A stretch of 64,000 nt of DNA from an uncultured Pseudomonadota bacterium (lineage in GTDB: Bacteria > Myxococcota_A > UBA9160 > PR03): positions 1 to 64,000 of the forward strand of contig CAADGG010000078.1 in assembly GCA_900696485.1 (NCBI GenBank). The letters are read 5' to 3'. The notes below the pieces were generated by a model. That model was given only the letters and a program-made list of their open reading frames with translations. It did not search any database and was not told where the DNA came from. Of the stretch, positions 1-7,833 are shown one piece after another; the stretch's first letter is position 1; each line of letters starts with the position of its first letter. The translations under genes were made by a program, and so were the position numbers.

Positions 1-126
1 ATGGGAGGCGTCCTGATGCAGACCGCTTTCCGACCGGGGGTCTACGCGGCGCTGGCCGTGGCGGGCCTGATCGGCACCTGGTGTTTCGATCTGCAGCTCC
101 TGGCAGGCGCGGGGGCTCGTTCCTAG
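1..126 (+). CDS. Short membrane-protein fragment, possibly truncated DUF2834-like
   Basis: The frame opens with ATG at base 1 (again at base 16) and ends at TAG 124-126, giving 41 residues with one hydrophobic stretch from about residue 15 to 37. YAALAVAGLIGTW followed by F-x-x-Q-L resembles the first helix of DUF2834 proteins, which usually have about 110 residues and three helices, so this would be a truncated copy. It could equally be the tail of a gene that begins before the window. No other frame downstream continues the family. Weak call. Confidence 0.25.
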   Translation: MGGVLMQTAFRPGVYAALAVAGLIGTWCFDLQLLAGAGARS

Positions 127-137
127 CATGGTCTCGT

Positions 138-761
138 ATGCGCCATCTCCCTGAGCTCTTCGCCAACAACCGCGCGTGGGCAGCGGGCCGCGTCGCCGAG
201 GATCCCGCGTACTTCCGCCGGCTCTGCGGCCTGCAGGCGCCGCGCTATCTATGGATCGGTTGTGCCGACAGCCGCGTGCCGGCCAACCAGATCGTGGGCC
301 TCGAGCCGGGCGAGCTGTTCGTCCACCGCAACGTCGGCAACGTCTTCGATCCCGCCGATGCCAATGCCATGTCGGTCCTGCAGTACGCCGTCGAGGCGCT
401 GGACGTCGCGCACGTGATCGTCTGCGGGCACTACGAATGCGGCGGCGTGCAGGCCGCTTTCGGAGGCGCGCTGAAGCCGCCGCTCGAGGGCTGGATCGAT
501 TATTTTCGCCGGGTGCGAGAGGCCCATCGTCGCGAACTCGACGCGCTTCCGGGCCACGAGGAACGGTGGCGTCGCCTGTGCGAGCTGAACGTGGCCGCCC
601 AGGTCGCGTCGGTCTGCCGCACCGATGTGGTGACGAGCATGTGGGCCCGTGGCAAGCGGCTGACCGTGCACGGCTGGATCTACGACCTCACAGACGGCCT
701 GCTGCGCGACCTCGATCTGTCCACCGACGGCTCCGGCAGCCGCGGATCGGGCGGGGCGTGA
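138..761 (+). CDS. can: Beta-class carbonic anhydrase
   Basis: Catalyses reversible hydration of CO2 to bicarbonate in the cytoplasm. The 207-residue protein has the beta-class zinc site in full: C42-A-D44-S-R46 and H98-Y-E-C101-G-G, with D44/R46 as the catalytic dyad. Length matches the family (about 200-220). ATG at 138 was chosen because the family starts close to the F-x-x-N-x-x-W segment (residues 8-14); a longer in-frame opening at 81 adds only low-complexity sequence. Its TGA overlaps the GTG of the following DNA methylase by 4 bases, so the two are probably co-translated. Confidence 0.93.
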   Translation: MRHLPELFANNRAWAAGRVAEDPAYFRRLCGLQAPRYLWIGCADSRVPANQIVGLEPGELFVHRNVGNVFDPADANAMSVLQYAVEALDVAHVIVCGHYECGGVQAAFGGALKPPLEGWIDYFRRVREAHRRELDALPGHEERWRRLCELNVAAQVASVCRTDVVTSMWARGKRLTVHGWIYDLTDGLLRDLDLSTDGSGSRGSGGA

Positions 762-1855
762 TCAAGTACCTCGGCTCGAAGCGAACGCTCCTGCCCGCGA
801 TCCTGCGCGCCGTCCAGGCCGTCCCCGGCGCACGCACCGTCGTGGATCTCTTCTCCGGGACCGCACGCGTCGGCCATGCCTTGAAGGCCGCCGGCTATCG
901 CGTGCGGGCCAACGACCATCTCGCGTATGCGCATCTGCTCGCGCGCTGCTACGTCGAAGCCGACCGCGAGGAGTGGGCTCGGGATGCCGAGCGGCTGGTG
1001 GCGGAGCTCAATGCGCTGCCCGGTCGGGCGGGGTGGTTCACCGAGACCTTCTGCGTCCGCTCGCGCTACTTCCAGCCGAAGAACGGGGCGCGCATCGAGA
1101 CGATCCGCGAGGCGATCGCCCGCAAGGGTCTGGCGCCGGAACTCGAGGCCGTGCTGCTGGTCTCGCTGATGGAGGCCGCCGACCGCGTCGACTCGACGGC
1201 CGGCTTGCAGATGGCGTATCTGAAGCAATGGGCGCCGCGCGCGCACAAGGATCTGGCCTTGCGGGTGCCGGCGCTGTTGCCGCGCGCGCCGGCCGGGAAG
1301 GGTCTGGCGACGGGTCTCGAGGCGACCGCGGCCGCGACGGCGCTCGACGGCGACGTCGCCTATCTCGATCCGCCGTACAACCAGCATTCCTACCTGGGCA
1401 ACTACCACGTCTGGGAGACGCTGGCGCGCTGGGACGAGCCGGAGGTTTACGGCATCGCGTGCAAACGCCGGGACTGCCGGGAGCGGCACAGCCCGTTCAA
1501 CTCGCGGCGCCGCTTCCGGGCGGCCTATGCGGAGCTCGTGGCTGCCGTGCGCGCGCCGGTGCTCATCGCGTCGTTCAGTGACGAAGGCTTCCTGCCGCGG
1601 GCCGAACTCGAGGCCCTGCTCGCGACGCGCGGCTCCGTGCAGGTCCTGGCCACGGACTACAAGCGTTACGTCGGATCCCAGATCGGCATCCATGATCCGC
1701 AGGGCCGCAAGGTCGGAACGCCGGGTCGCCTGCGCAATACCGAGTACCTGTTCGTCGTCGCGCCGGCCGGCGTCGAACTGGAGCTCGGCGCCACGGTGCC
1801 GCTGGCGCCGCTCGAGCCGCCGGCGGGGCGGGCTTGCGGCGTCGCGGGCGGATGA
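758..1855 (+). CDS. D12-class adenine-specific DNA methyltransferase
   Basis: Predicted S-adenosylmethionine-dependent N6-adenine DNA methyltransferase of the MethyltransfD12 type, 365 residues. It starts with K-Y-L-G-S-K-R-x-L-L (residues 3-12), has motif I D-L-F-S-G-T-A-R-V-G (30-39) for cofactor binding and catalytic motif IV D204-P-P-Y-N-Q-H210. The GTG start at 758 overlaps the TGA of the carbonic anhydrase (GTGA). No restriction endonuclease gene is adjacent, so it looks like a solitary methylase, used for regulation or housekeeping rather than defence; target sequence cannot be read from the protein. Confidence 0.85.
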   Translation: MIKYLGSKRTLLPAILRAVQAVPGARTVVDLFSGTARVGHALKAAGYRVRANDHLAYAHLLARCYVEADREEWARDAERLVAELNALPGRAGWFTETFCVRSRYFQPKNGARIETIREAIARKGLAPELEAVLLVSLMEAADRVDSTAGLQMAYLKQWAPRAHKDLALRVPALLPRAPAGKGLATGLEATAAATALDGDVAYLDPPYNQHSYLGNYHVWETLARWDEPEVYGIACKRRDCRERHSPFNSRRRFRAAYAELVAAVRAPVLIASFSDEGFLPRAELEALLATRGSVQVLATDYKRYVGSQIGIHDPQGRKVGTPGRLRNTEYLFVVAPAGVELELGATVPLAPLEPPAGRACGVAGG

Positions 1856-1978
1856 CGAAGCGCGAGGACGCGCGACGGCGGCGAGCGCATCGGAGCGGAG
1901 CGCAGATCCGCCCCCCCGGCGCGGATTTCACGGAACCTTGACAGACATGGCCGGCGCGGCGTCTACCCTCCGCCCGCA

Positions 1979-2689
1979 ATGGCGCGCCCCCTCCCGACTC
2001 TGTTCCGCCACTCGTTGCCCGCCGGCCTGGAGATCCGGATCTTCAAGGATCCCGCCAGCGCTTGGACGCACTTCCTCGGCTTCCTGGCCGCACTCGTGGC
2101 CGCCGGCGTCCTGATCCTGCGCGCAGGGGCCGATCGGCCCCGGGTTCTCGGTGTGATCGTCTACGGGGTCACGCTCGTGGTGTTGTTCCTCGCGTCGAGT
2201 CTCTACCATTTCTTCGACGTCGGGGAGCGCGGAAACGGCTGGCTGCGGCGCCTCGATCATGCGGCGATCTTCCTGCTGATCGGGGGAACCTCCGTGCCGG
2301 TCCTCGCGCACCTGCTCGCGGGGCACGTGCGCGTCGCCACGCTCGGCCTGGTGGCCGTGCTCGCCGTCGGCGGCTGCGCGCTGAAGCTGTTCTGGACGGA
2401 TTGCCCCGAGTGGCTGGGGATCGTGCTCTACTTCGCGATGAGTCTGCTCGTGCTGATCCCGGCGCTGCCGGTCCTGTCCGAGCTTCCGAAAGGCGGTCTC
2501 GCGCTGCTCGTCATCGGCGGGGCCGCGTACACGCTCGGCGCCGTGGTCTATGCCGGCAAGTGGCCGGATCCGTGGCCGGGGCGCTTCGGGCATCACGAGG
2601 TCTGGCACCTGTTCGTCCTCGCCGGCGCGGGTTTCCACTGCGCGTTCCACTACACACTGCTCGGCCTGCCGCTCTCCGCACCGATCTGA
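1979..2689 (+). CDS. trhA: TrhA / hemolysin III family membrane protein (PAQR, CREST superfamily)
   Basis: A 236-residue seven-helix inner-membrane protein. The zinc-site pattern of PAQR/hemolysin III proteins is intact: S73-S-L-Y-H77, L-D93-H-A, and H206-E-V-W-H210. Bacterial TrhA homologues affect membrane energetics and lipid homeostasis rather than acting as true hemolysins. ATG at 1979 begins with the usual short cytosolic segment. It stands alone, about 120 bases after the methylase. A ceramidase-like protein of the same CREST superfamily lies 3.2 kb downstream. Confidence 0.88.
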   Translation: MARPLPTLFRHSLPAGLEIRIFKDPASAWTHFLGFLAALVAAGVLILRAGADRPRVLGVIVYGVTLVVLFLASSLYHFFDVGERGNGWLRRLDHAAIFLLIGGTSVPVLAHLLAGHVRVATLGLVAVLAVGGCALKLFWTDCPEWLGIVLYFAMSLLVLIPALPVLSELPKGGLALLVIGGAAYTLGAVVYAGKWPDPWPGRFGHHEVWHLFVLAGAGFHCAFHYTLLGLPLSAPI

Positions 2690-2811
2690 TCGGACGGGAC
2701 GCCCGCGCGGTGCGGTGGGCCGCGCTCCGTTCGCCTGCGGTTCCGCCCACGCGGCCCGCCGGATGGCTACGGGTCCTTGTGGTTCACGTGGCCGCGTAGC
2801 ATGATCGCTCG

Positions 2812-3561
2812 GTGTCCGACGAAGGCGGGATCCGGCTGCAGGCCGCAGTCAATGGAGCGTGGGCGGCCGAGAGGCATCCGGCCCTGCCGGTGACGGCCGC
2901 CGCCATCGCGGATGCCGCGCGATCCGCACGGGCGGCCGGCGCCGATGCGATCCATCTGCACGTGCGCAATGCCCGTGGCGCCGAGAGCCTGGCAGGCGAC
3001 GATGTCGAGACGGTGTTGACGGCCGTCCGGAACGCGTGTCCGGCGACCCCCATCGGCGTCAGCACCGGCGCGTGGATCGTGCCCGATCCGGCCAAGCGCC
3101 TGCGCGCGATCGCCGACTGGCAGGTGCTGCCGGACTTTGCGTCCGTCGACTTCCACGAGGCCCGTGCGTGCGAGGTAGCGGATCTGCTGCTGTCCCGCGG
3201 CGTCGGGGTCGAAGCCGGCCTCTGGCATCTGGCGGCGGCAGAACTCCTGCTGTCGAGTGGCCTGGCCGCGCGCTGTCTGCGCGTCCTGATCGAACCGACG
3301 CAGCCGGACGTCGAGCCGGCCCTCGCCCAGGCGGCGGGGATCGAGGCGACGCTGGACCGCGCACGCGTCGCTCGGCCGCGCCTGCTGCACGGCGCCGGAG
3401 CGACGGCTTGGCCGCTGCTCCGGGCGGCGGCCGGACGCGGGTTCGCCGTGCGGGTCGGGCTCGAGGACGTGCTCGAGCTGCCCGACGGCGCGACGGCGCC
3501 GGACAATGCGGCGCTGGTCCTGGCCGCCCGCGCGATCCTGGACGATGGCGTCCGCGGCTAG
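2812..3561 (+). CDS. BKACE (DUF849) beta-keto acid cleavage enzyme
   Basis: Member of the beta-keto acid cleavage enzymes, TIM-barrel metalloenzymes that condense a beta-keto acid with acetyl-CoA and cleave the product. Seen: the N-terminal strand R-L-Q-A-A-V-N-G-A (8-16), the metal-binding H48-L-H50, and the family block P-I-G-V-S-T-G-A-W-I after it. At 249 residues it is shorter than lysine-type Kce proteins (about 275-310), matching the short subgroup. GTG start at 2812. The substrate is not predictable by eye. The next gene starts 17 bases before this one ends. Confidence 0.82.
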   Translation: MSDEGGIRLQAAVNGAWAAERHPALPVTAAAIADAARSARAAGADAIHLHVRNARGAESLAGDDVETVLTAVRNACPATPIGVSTGAWIVPDPAKRLRAIADWQVLPDFASVDFHEARACEVADLLLSRGVGVEAGLWHLAAAELLLSSGLAARCLRVLIEPTQPDVEPALAQAAGIEATLDRARVARPRLLHGAGATAWPLLRAAAGRGFAVRVGLEDVLELPDGATAPDNAALVLAARAILDDGVRG

Positions 3562-4030
3562 CGGCGCGTCATCGCCCGGCGCTCGCGCGCTCGCGCGCGT
3601 GATCCGGTTCTGGGCGCTGGTCGACCTCACCGTGACGACGGCGCTCGCGGTTCCGCCGCTCGGCCGCGCGCTGTTCGCCGCACTCGATCCGATCGATCGC
3701 GCGCTCGGCGGCGCCGGCATGCCGGCGGATCCGGGGGGCTTTGCCTGGCTCTTCGTCCACGTGAGCGGCACGCTGGGCGTGCTGTGGGCGCTCGCACGTC
3801 TCGCGCGGCCCGTCCGCTCGCTCGCCTGGGCCGATGCGATCGGCCGCGCCTGGGTCGGCTTCCTGATCCTGCGCTTCGCGCTGGCCGGCGCCGCGCCGCG
3901 TGTGTTCCTGCTGTTCGTCGTGACGGAATGGGCCGGCGCCGCGGCGCAGCTCGTCGCGCTGCGTCGCGCGCGCCGCGCCGGTCTCGTGGCCGGTGCGGCC
4001 GAGCCGTCCTCGGTTTACACCGGCGCGTAG
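3545..4030 (+). CDS. Four-helix integral membrane protein of unknown function
   Basis: A 161-residue protein with about four hydrophobic segments (roughly residues 17-38, 59-75, 89-107 and 111-130) and a basic C-terminal part. I do not recognise a family. ATG at 3545 overlaps the end of the BKACE gene by 17 bases, which implies co-transcription. The next gene follows after 32 bases and has its own strong ribosome-binding site. An in-frame start further upstream would lie deep inside BKACE and adds non-hydrophobic sequence. Confidence 0.6.
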   Translation: MASAASGASSPGARALARVIRFWALVDLTVTTALAVPPLGRALFAALDPIDRALGGAGMPADPGGFAWLFVHVSGTLGVLWALARLARPVRSLAWADAIGRAWVGFLILRFALAGAAPRVFLLFVVTEWAGAAAQLVALRRARRAGLVAGAAEPSSVYTGA

Positions 4031-4062
4031 AATTCTATCGTCGGGGTCCGAGGAGGGAGCCC

Positions 4063-5727
4063 ATGTCGCGACTCGTCGGACCGGGAGTTGCCATCGTGCT
4101 CGTCCTGGCGATCGGCTCCTGCCATGGGGGGCCCGACGTCGGCCCCCGGGCGCCACGGCCGCCGCGCTTGTTCGACGGCCTCGGCGACATCGAGATGCCG
4201 ATCTCCACGACGGTCGAGCAGACACAGCGCTACTTCGATCAGGGCCTTGCGCTCAGCTACGGCTTCAACCACGAAGCGGCGATCGACTCGTTCCGCGAGG
4301 CGGCGCGTCTCGACCCTCGATGCGCGATGTGCTGGTGGGGCGTCGCCTTTGCGTACGGTCCGAACATCAATGCACCGATGGGCCCGGAGGCCGCCGCGGC
4401 CGCGTGGCAGGCCGCGCAGCAGGCGGCGCGTCTCGCGAGCCACGCGAGCCCGGAGGAGCAGGCGTGGATCGATGCGATCCAGACCCGCTACGGCGAGGAT
4501 GCCGTGGCGGCGGCCGGTCCCGAGCGGCGCGCCCTCGACGAAGCCTTCGCGAACGCGATGCGCGAGCTGCACCGCGCGCAGCCGGAGAACCTGCACGCCG
4601 CGACGATCTTCGCCGAGTCGCTGATGGACCTCTCGCCCTGGAACTACTGGGAGGACGACGGCGCGCCACGGGCGCACACGCAGGAAGTGGCGGCCGCACT
4701 CGAATCGGTGCTGGAGCGGGATCCGGACCACGTCGGCGCGCTGCACTACTGGATCCATCTCTACGAGCGCTTCGAGCCCGAGCGCGCCGAGGAGCAGGCG
4801 GACCGGCTGTGGCGGCTCGCACCGGCGGCGGGGCATCTGGTCCACATGCCGGCGCACATCTACTACCGGCTCGGTCGCTATGCCGAGTCTGCCGAGGTCA
4901 ACGAGCGCGCTGCGGCGGCCGACGTCGCTTGGTTCTCGTGGTGCCGAGCCCCGCAGGCCTACGCCGCTCTGTACTACACGCACAATCTGCACTTCCTCTG
5001 GGCCTCCGCGTTGGCCGAGGGCCGCTTCGACGTATCGCTCACGGCGGCCCGGCGACTGGTCGCCCAGATCGGTGATGAGCAGATTCGCGAGTTCCCGTTC
5101 GTCGAGGACTTTCTCGCCACGCCGCTGCTGACCTTTGCGCGTTTCGGGGAATGGGATCTCGTGTTCGGGACGCCGGCGCCGCCGGCCGAGCGTCGCTTCG
5201 AGACCGCGTTCTGGCATTATGCGCGCGCTCTGGCCTTCGCGCGTACGGGGCGTCCGGCCGAGGCCGAGACGGAGCAGGCTGCGCTCGCGACGATCGCCGG
5301 CGATGCGGATCTCGCGGCGCGGATCTTCGACACGTCGGGAGGGACCGCCGGCGATCGTCTCGTCGTCGCGAAGCGGCATCTGGCGGGCGAGGTCGCATGG
5401 GCTCGCGGGGAACTCGACGCCGCGTTACACGAACTGCAGCAGGGGATCGCGAGCCAGGACGCGCTGCCGTACTCGGAGCCACCGCCGTTCTACGTGCCGC
5501 TGCGGCAGGTGCTCGGCCGGATCCTGCTCGAAGCGCGACGTCCCGCGGAGGCCGAGACCGTGTTCCGCGACGACCTGCGCCGCTATCCGAACAACGGTTG
5601 GTCGCTGTACGGATTGGCCAAGAGCCTCGAAGCCCAGGGCAAGCGCACCGAAGCCAACTGGGCTCGGCAGGGGTTCCGCAACGCCTGGGCCCGCGCGGAC
5701 CCGGATCGCAGGCCGTTCCGGTTCTGA
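4063..5727 (+). CDS. Large TPR-repeat lipoprotein
   Basis: A 554-residue exported protein with a lipoprotein signal peptide (A-I-G-S-C20) followed by tetratricopeptide-like helical repeats along its length, e.g. around residues 50-85 (Y-x-x-A-x-x-x-x-E-A-A), 220-290 and the C-terminal 440-530. Proteins of this kind with a C-M-C-W-W-G motif (84-89 region) are widespread in environmental bacteria and of unknown role; they probably scaffold periplasmic or outer-membrane assemblies. ATG 4063 has a perfect AGGAGG at 4051-4056. It follows the small membrane protein by 32 bases. Confidence 0.82.
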   Translation: MSRLVGPGVAIVLVLAIGSCHGGPDVGPRAPRPPRLFDGLGDIEMPISTTVEQTQRYFDQGLALSYGFNHEAAIDSFREAARLDPRCAMCWWGVAFAYGPNINAPMGPEAAAAAWQAAQQAARLASHASPEEQAWIDAIQTRYGEDAVAAAGPERRALDEAFANAMRELHRAQPENLHAATIFAESLMDLSPWNYWEDDGAPRAHTQEVAAALESVLERDPDHVGALHYWIHLYERFEPERAEEQADRLWRLAPAAGHLVHMPAHIYYRLGRYAESAEVNERAAAADVAWFSWCRAPQAYAALYYTHNLHFLWASALAEGRFDVSLTAARRLVAQIGDEQIREFPFVEDFLATPLLTFARFGEWDLVFGTPAPPAERRFETAFWHYARALAFARTGRPAEAETEQAALATIAGDADLAARIFDTSGGTAGDRLVVAKRHLAGEVAWARGELDAALHELQQGIASQDALPYSEPPPFYVPLRQVLGRILLEARRPAEAETVFRDDLRRYPNNGWSLYGLAKSLEAQGKRTEANWARQGFRNAWARADPDRRPFRF

Positions 5728-5859
5728 ACTGAACGCCGCGAGACTGTGCGAGCTCGGACGCGCACCCGCCCACCCGCAGGCGCGTGCGCAGTGTTCGTAC
5801 GGCCGGATCGCCTGCCCGTTCGGCGGATCGCTCGGCAGGCGCGCTAGCCTGCGCGCTTC

Positions 5860-6678
5860 GTGTCGTCGCTCGTCGATCCCCGCTCCCGTTCTGCACCGCC
5901 CGGCCCGCGGGAAACCGGGCTCCCGTGGCGTCCGGCGCTGGCCGGGACGCTGGCGCTCGTGGCGATCAGCATCGTGTTCTTCGCGCAGAACCCGACCGGC
6001 ACGCTCTGGTCCACGATGACGCCGGCGGACTGCGCGGAGTACTGCGAGGCGCACCTGCGCTGCGGACCTCTCGCGACGCGGCCGTCGGTGCAGCAGCCGC
6101 TCAACTCCTGGTCGAACGCCGCGTTCGTCTTCGTGGGCTTGCTCGCTCTGCGCACGCGCCCGCGCGCACTGGCCGGGCTGTTCGCGGCTTCGGTCGTGCT
6201 GCTCGGAATCGGCAGCTTCTTGTTCCACGCCGCGATCACGCGCGAGACCCAGTGGGTCGACATGGTGGGAACCTACGCCGCGATCATCGCGGTGGCGGCG
6301 CTGGGTCTCCAGCGCCTCGGCATGCCGGCCGGCGCGGCGGTCGTGTTGGCGCTCGTCGTCGATGCGGGGATCGCGCGCTTCAAGTGGCAGATCGATGCGT
6401 GGGTGGCGCTGCCGTTGCTGGTGCTCGTCGCGGCCGTGCCGATGGCGCTGGCGGTTCGCGCCGGGCGTGGTGCGGCCAAGGCCGCACTGTGGCCGCTCAC
6501 CCTGCTGCTGCTCGCCGTGGCGCTGCGTGAGGCCGATGTCCGGCGCGTGTTGTGCTGGCCGGACAGCATGCTCTTCCAGGGTCATGCGGTCTGGCACGTG
6601 CTGTGCGCTGCGTCGCTCGGTGCGAGCTGGCACTTCCTCGCGCGGCTGGCGCCGCCGCGCGACGAGCTGGCGCCATGA
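5860..6678 (+). CDS. Ceramidase-like membrane hydrolase (alkaline ceramidase family, CREST)
   Basis: A 272-residue polytopic membrane protein with the signature of alkaline ceramidases: Q-P-L-N-S-W-S-N (79-86), G-S-F-L-F-H123-A, D134 and the terminal Q-G-H242-A-V-W-H246. H123, H242 and H246 match the zinc triad of ACER-type enzymes. Bacterial members likely cleave amide-linked lipids or act on related membrane substrates; true ceramide use is not shown. The GTG at 5860 was taken as start. The TGA overlaps an ATG (ATGA, 6675-6678) that opens only a gene remnant. Confidence 0.78.
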   Translation: MSSLVDPRSRSAPPGPRETGLPWRPALAGTLALVAISIVFFAQNPTGTLWSTMTPADCAEYCEAHLRCGPLATRPSVQQPLNSWSNAAFVFVGLLALRTRPRALAGLFAASVVLLGIGSFLFHAAITRETQWVDMVGTYAAIIAVAALGLQRLGMPAGAAVVLALVVDAGIARFKWQIDAWVALPLLVLVAAVPMALAVRAGRGAAKAALWPLTLLLLAVALREADVRRVLCWPDSMLFQGHAVWHVLCAASLGASWHFLARLAPPRDELAP

Positions 6679-6728
6679 ACGCGCCGCCGGTCGATCTGGC
6701 CGCGATCCGTGCCGCTGCGCGGGTCCGG
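6675..6728 (+). pseudogene. Remnant of a gene start coupled to the ceramidase-like gene
   Basis: An ATG at 6675 overlaps the preceding TGA (ATGA), as in other coupled pairs in this window. Its first codons read N-A-P-P-V-D-L-A-A-I-R-A-A-A, which is how threonine dehydratase-type enzymes often begin. After about 18 codons the sequence becomes the 3' end of the opposite-strand hydrolase gene. I read it as the stump of a downstream gene lost by deletion or by inversion of the hydrolase. Chance resemblance is possible. Confidence 0.25.
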
Positions 6729-6729
6729 T

Positions 6730-7746
6730 CTACGTCATCCGGCGCTGGAGCCAGTCGACGAGGATCCGGTTCAGCTCGTCGGGCTTCTCCTGCTGGGTCC
6801 AGTGTCCGCAGCGCTCGATCTGGACGGTCTCGAGATCCGGACACAGCGCCGGCATACCGCTCGCCATCTCTGGTCGCAGGACGGGATCCCAAGCGGCCGT
6901 CACCATCAGGCACGGCGCCGTCACCGGCGCGACGCCGATCTCCGGCGCGGTCTCCCAGTTGCGATCGAAGTTCCGGTACCAGTTGATGCCGCCGCCAAAG
7001 CCCGTGCGGCGGAACACGTCCGCATAGTGTGCGCGCTCTTCGTCCGTTCCGATCGGTTCGCCGAGCGCTTCCATCTCGGGGAGGCGCCGGAACGGGTTCA
7101 TGTCGAAGTCCCGGCCAGCCATCCGCGCGGTGATCTCTTCGATCGGAACCCCGGTGCGCAGCAGCTTGTCGAACAGCAGGGCCGGGTCGCGGTCCAGCAC
7201 GGCTTCGGCGACGCCGGGCTGTTGGAACCACAGCATGTACATCTTCTCGTCCTGTCCGCCGAACATCGAACGCAGCAGCGCCATCGGCGCCATCGGCGGA
7301 CGCGGCGTGTACGGAGTGTTCACCCCGACGATGCCGGAGACGCGGTCCGAATGCAGGATCGCCATCGCCCAGACCACGAAACCGCCCCAGTCGTGCCCGA
7401 CGAAGACGGCCTTGTCGATCTCGAGCGCGTCGAGCAGGCCGACGAGATCGCCGCACAGATGATGGATGTCGTAGGCCGAGATCGGCTCGGGACGGTCGCT
7501 CCCGCCGTAGCCGCGTTGGTCCGGGGCGACCGCGCGGAACCCGGCGGCCGAGACGGCCTCCAGCTGATGCCGCCAGGAGTAACCGAGCTCCGGAAAGCCA
7601 TGCGAGAAGACCACCGCCGGCCGGCGAGTCGCGTCGGCGGCTCGAGCCGGCTGCTCATGGACCGAGAGTCGGATGCCTGGCTCGACGGTTCCGTCCGGCA
7701 GCCGCAACGACGGGAGCTGGATCGAACGAGCAGTCGGGAATGCCAT
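6730..7746 (-). CDS. Alpha/beta hydrolase, epoxide hydrolase type
   Basis: A 338-residue alpha/beta-hydrolase. H49-G-F-P-E carries the oxyanion element of epoxide hydrolases, the nucleophile is D119 in G-H-D-W-G-G, and the catalytic histidine is H315 in C-G-H-W-T-Q-Q-E-K-P. An Asp rather than Ser nucleophile and the HGFPE motif favour an epoxide hydrolase over a dehalogenase or esterase. ATG at 7746. It is divergent from pabB, whose start lies 88 bases away, and its 3' end runs into the remnant after the ceramidase-like gene. Could process xenobiotic or lipid epoxides. Confidence 0.83.
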   Translation of the reverse strand: MAFPTARSIQLPSLRLPDGTVEPGIRLSVHEQPARAADATRRPAVVFSHGFPELGYSWRHQLEAVSAAGFRAVAPDQRGYGGSDRPEPISAYDIHHLCGDLVGLLDALEIDKAVFVGHDWGGFVVWAMAILHSDRVSGIVGVNTPYTPRPPMAPMALLRSMFGGQDEKMYMLWFQQPGVAEAVLDRDPALLFDKLLRTGVPIEEITARMAGRDFDMNPFRRLPEMEALGEPIGTDEERAHYADVFRRTGFGGGINWYRNFDRNWETAPEIGVAPVTAPCLMVTAAWDPVLRPEMASGMPALCPDLETVQIERCGHWTQQEKPDELNRILVDWLQRRMT

Positions 7747-7833
7747 CGTGCGGAGCCTCCGGATCGTGGGAAGCCGGTGGAGTATACACGGAGGGGACGT
7801 TCCGGTCGGGCCTGCTGCTAGCCTCGACCTGTC

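Noticed and set aside
4015..5379. A 454-codon minus-strand frame opposite the TPR lipoprotein
   Set aside because: No recognisable domain, low-complexity Arg-rich sequence, and the sense gene has a signal peptide and a perfect ribosome-binding site.
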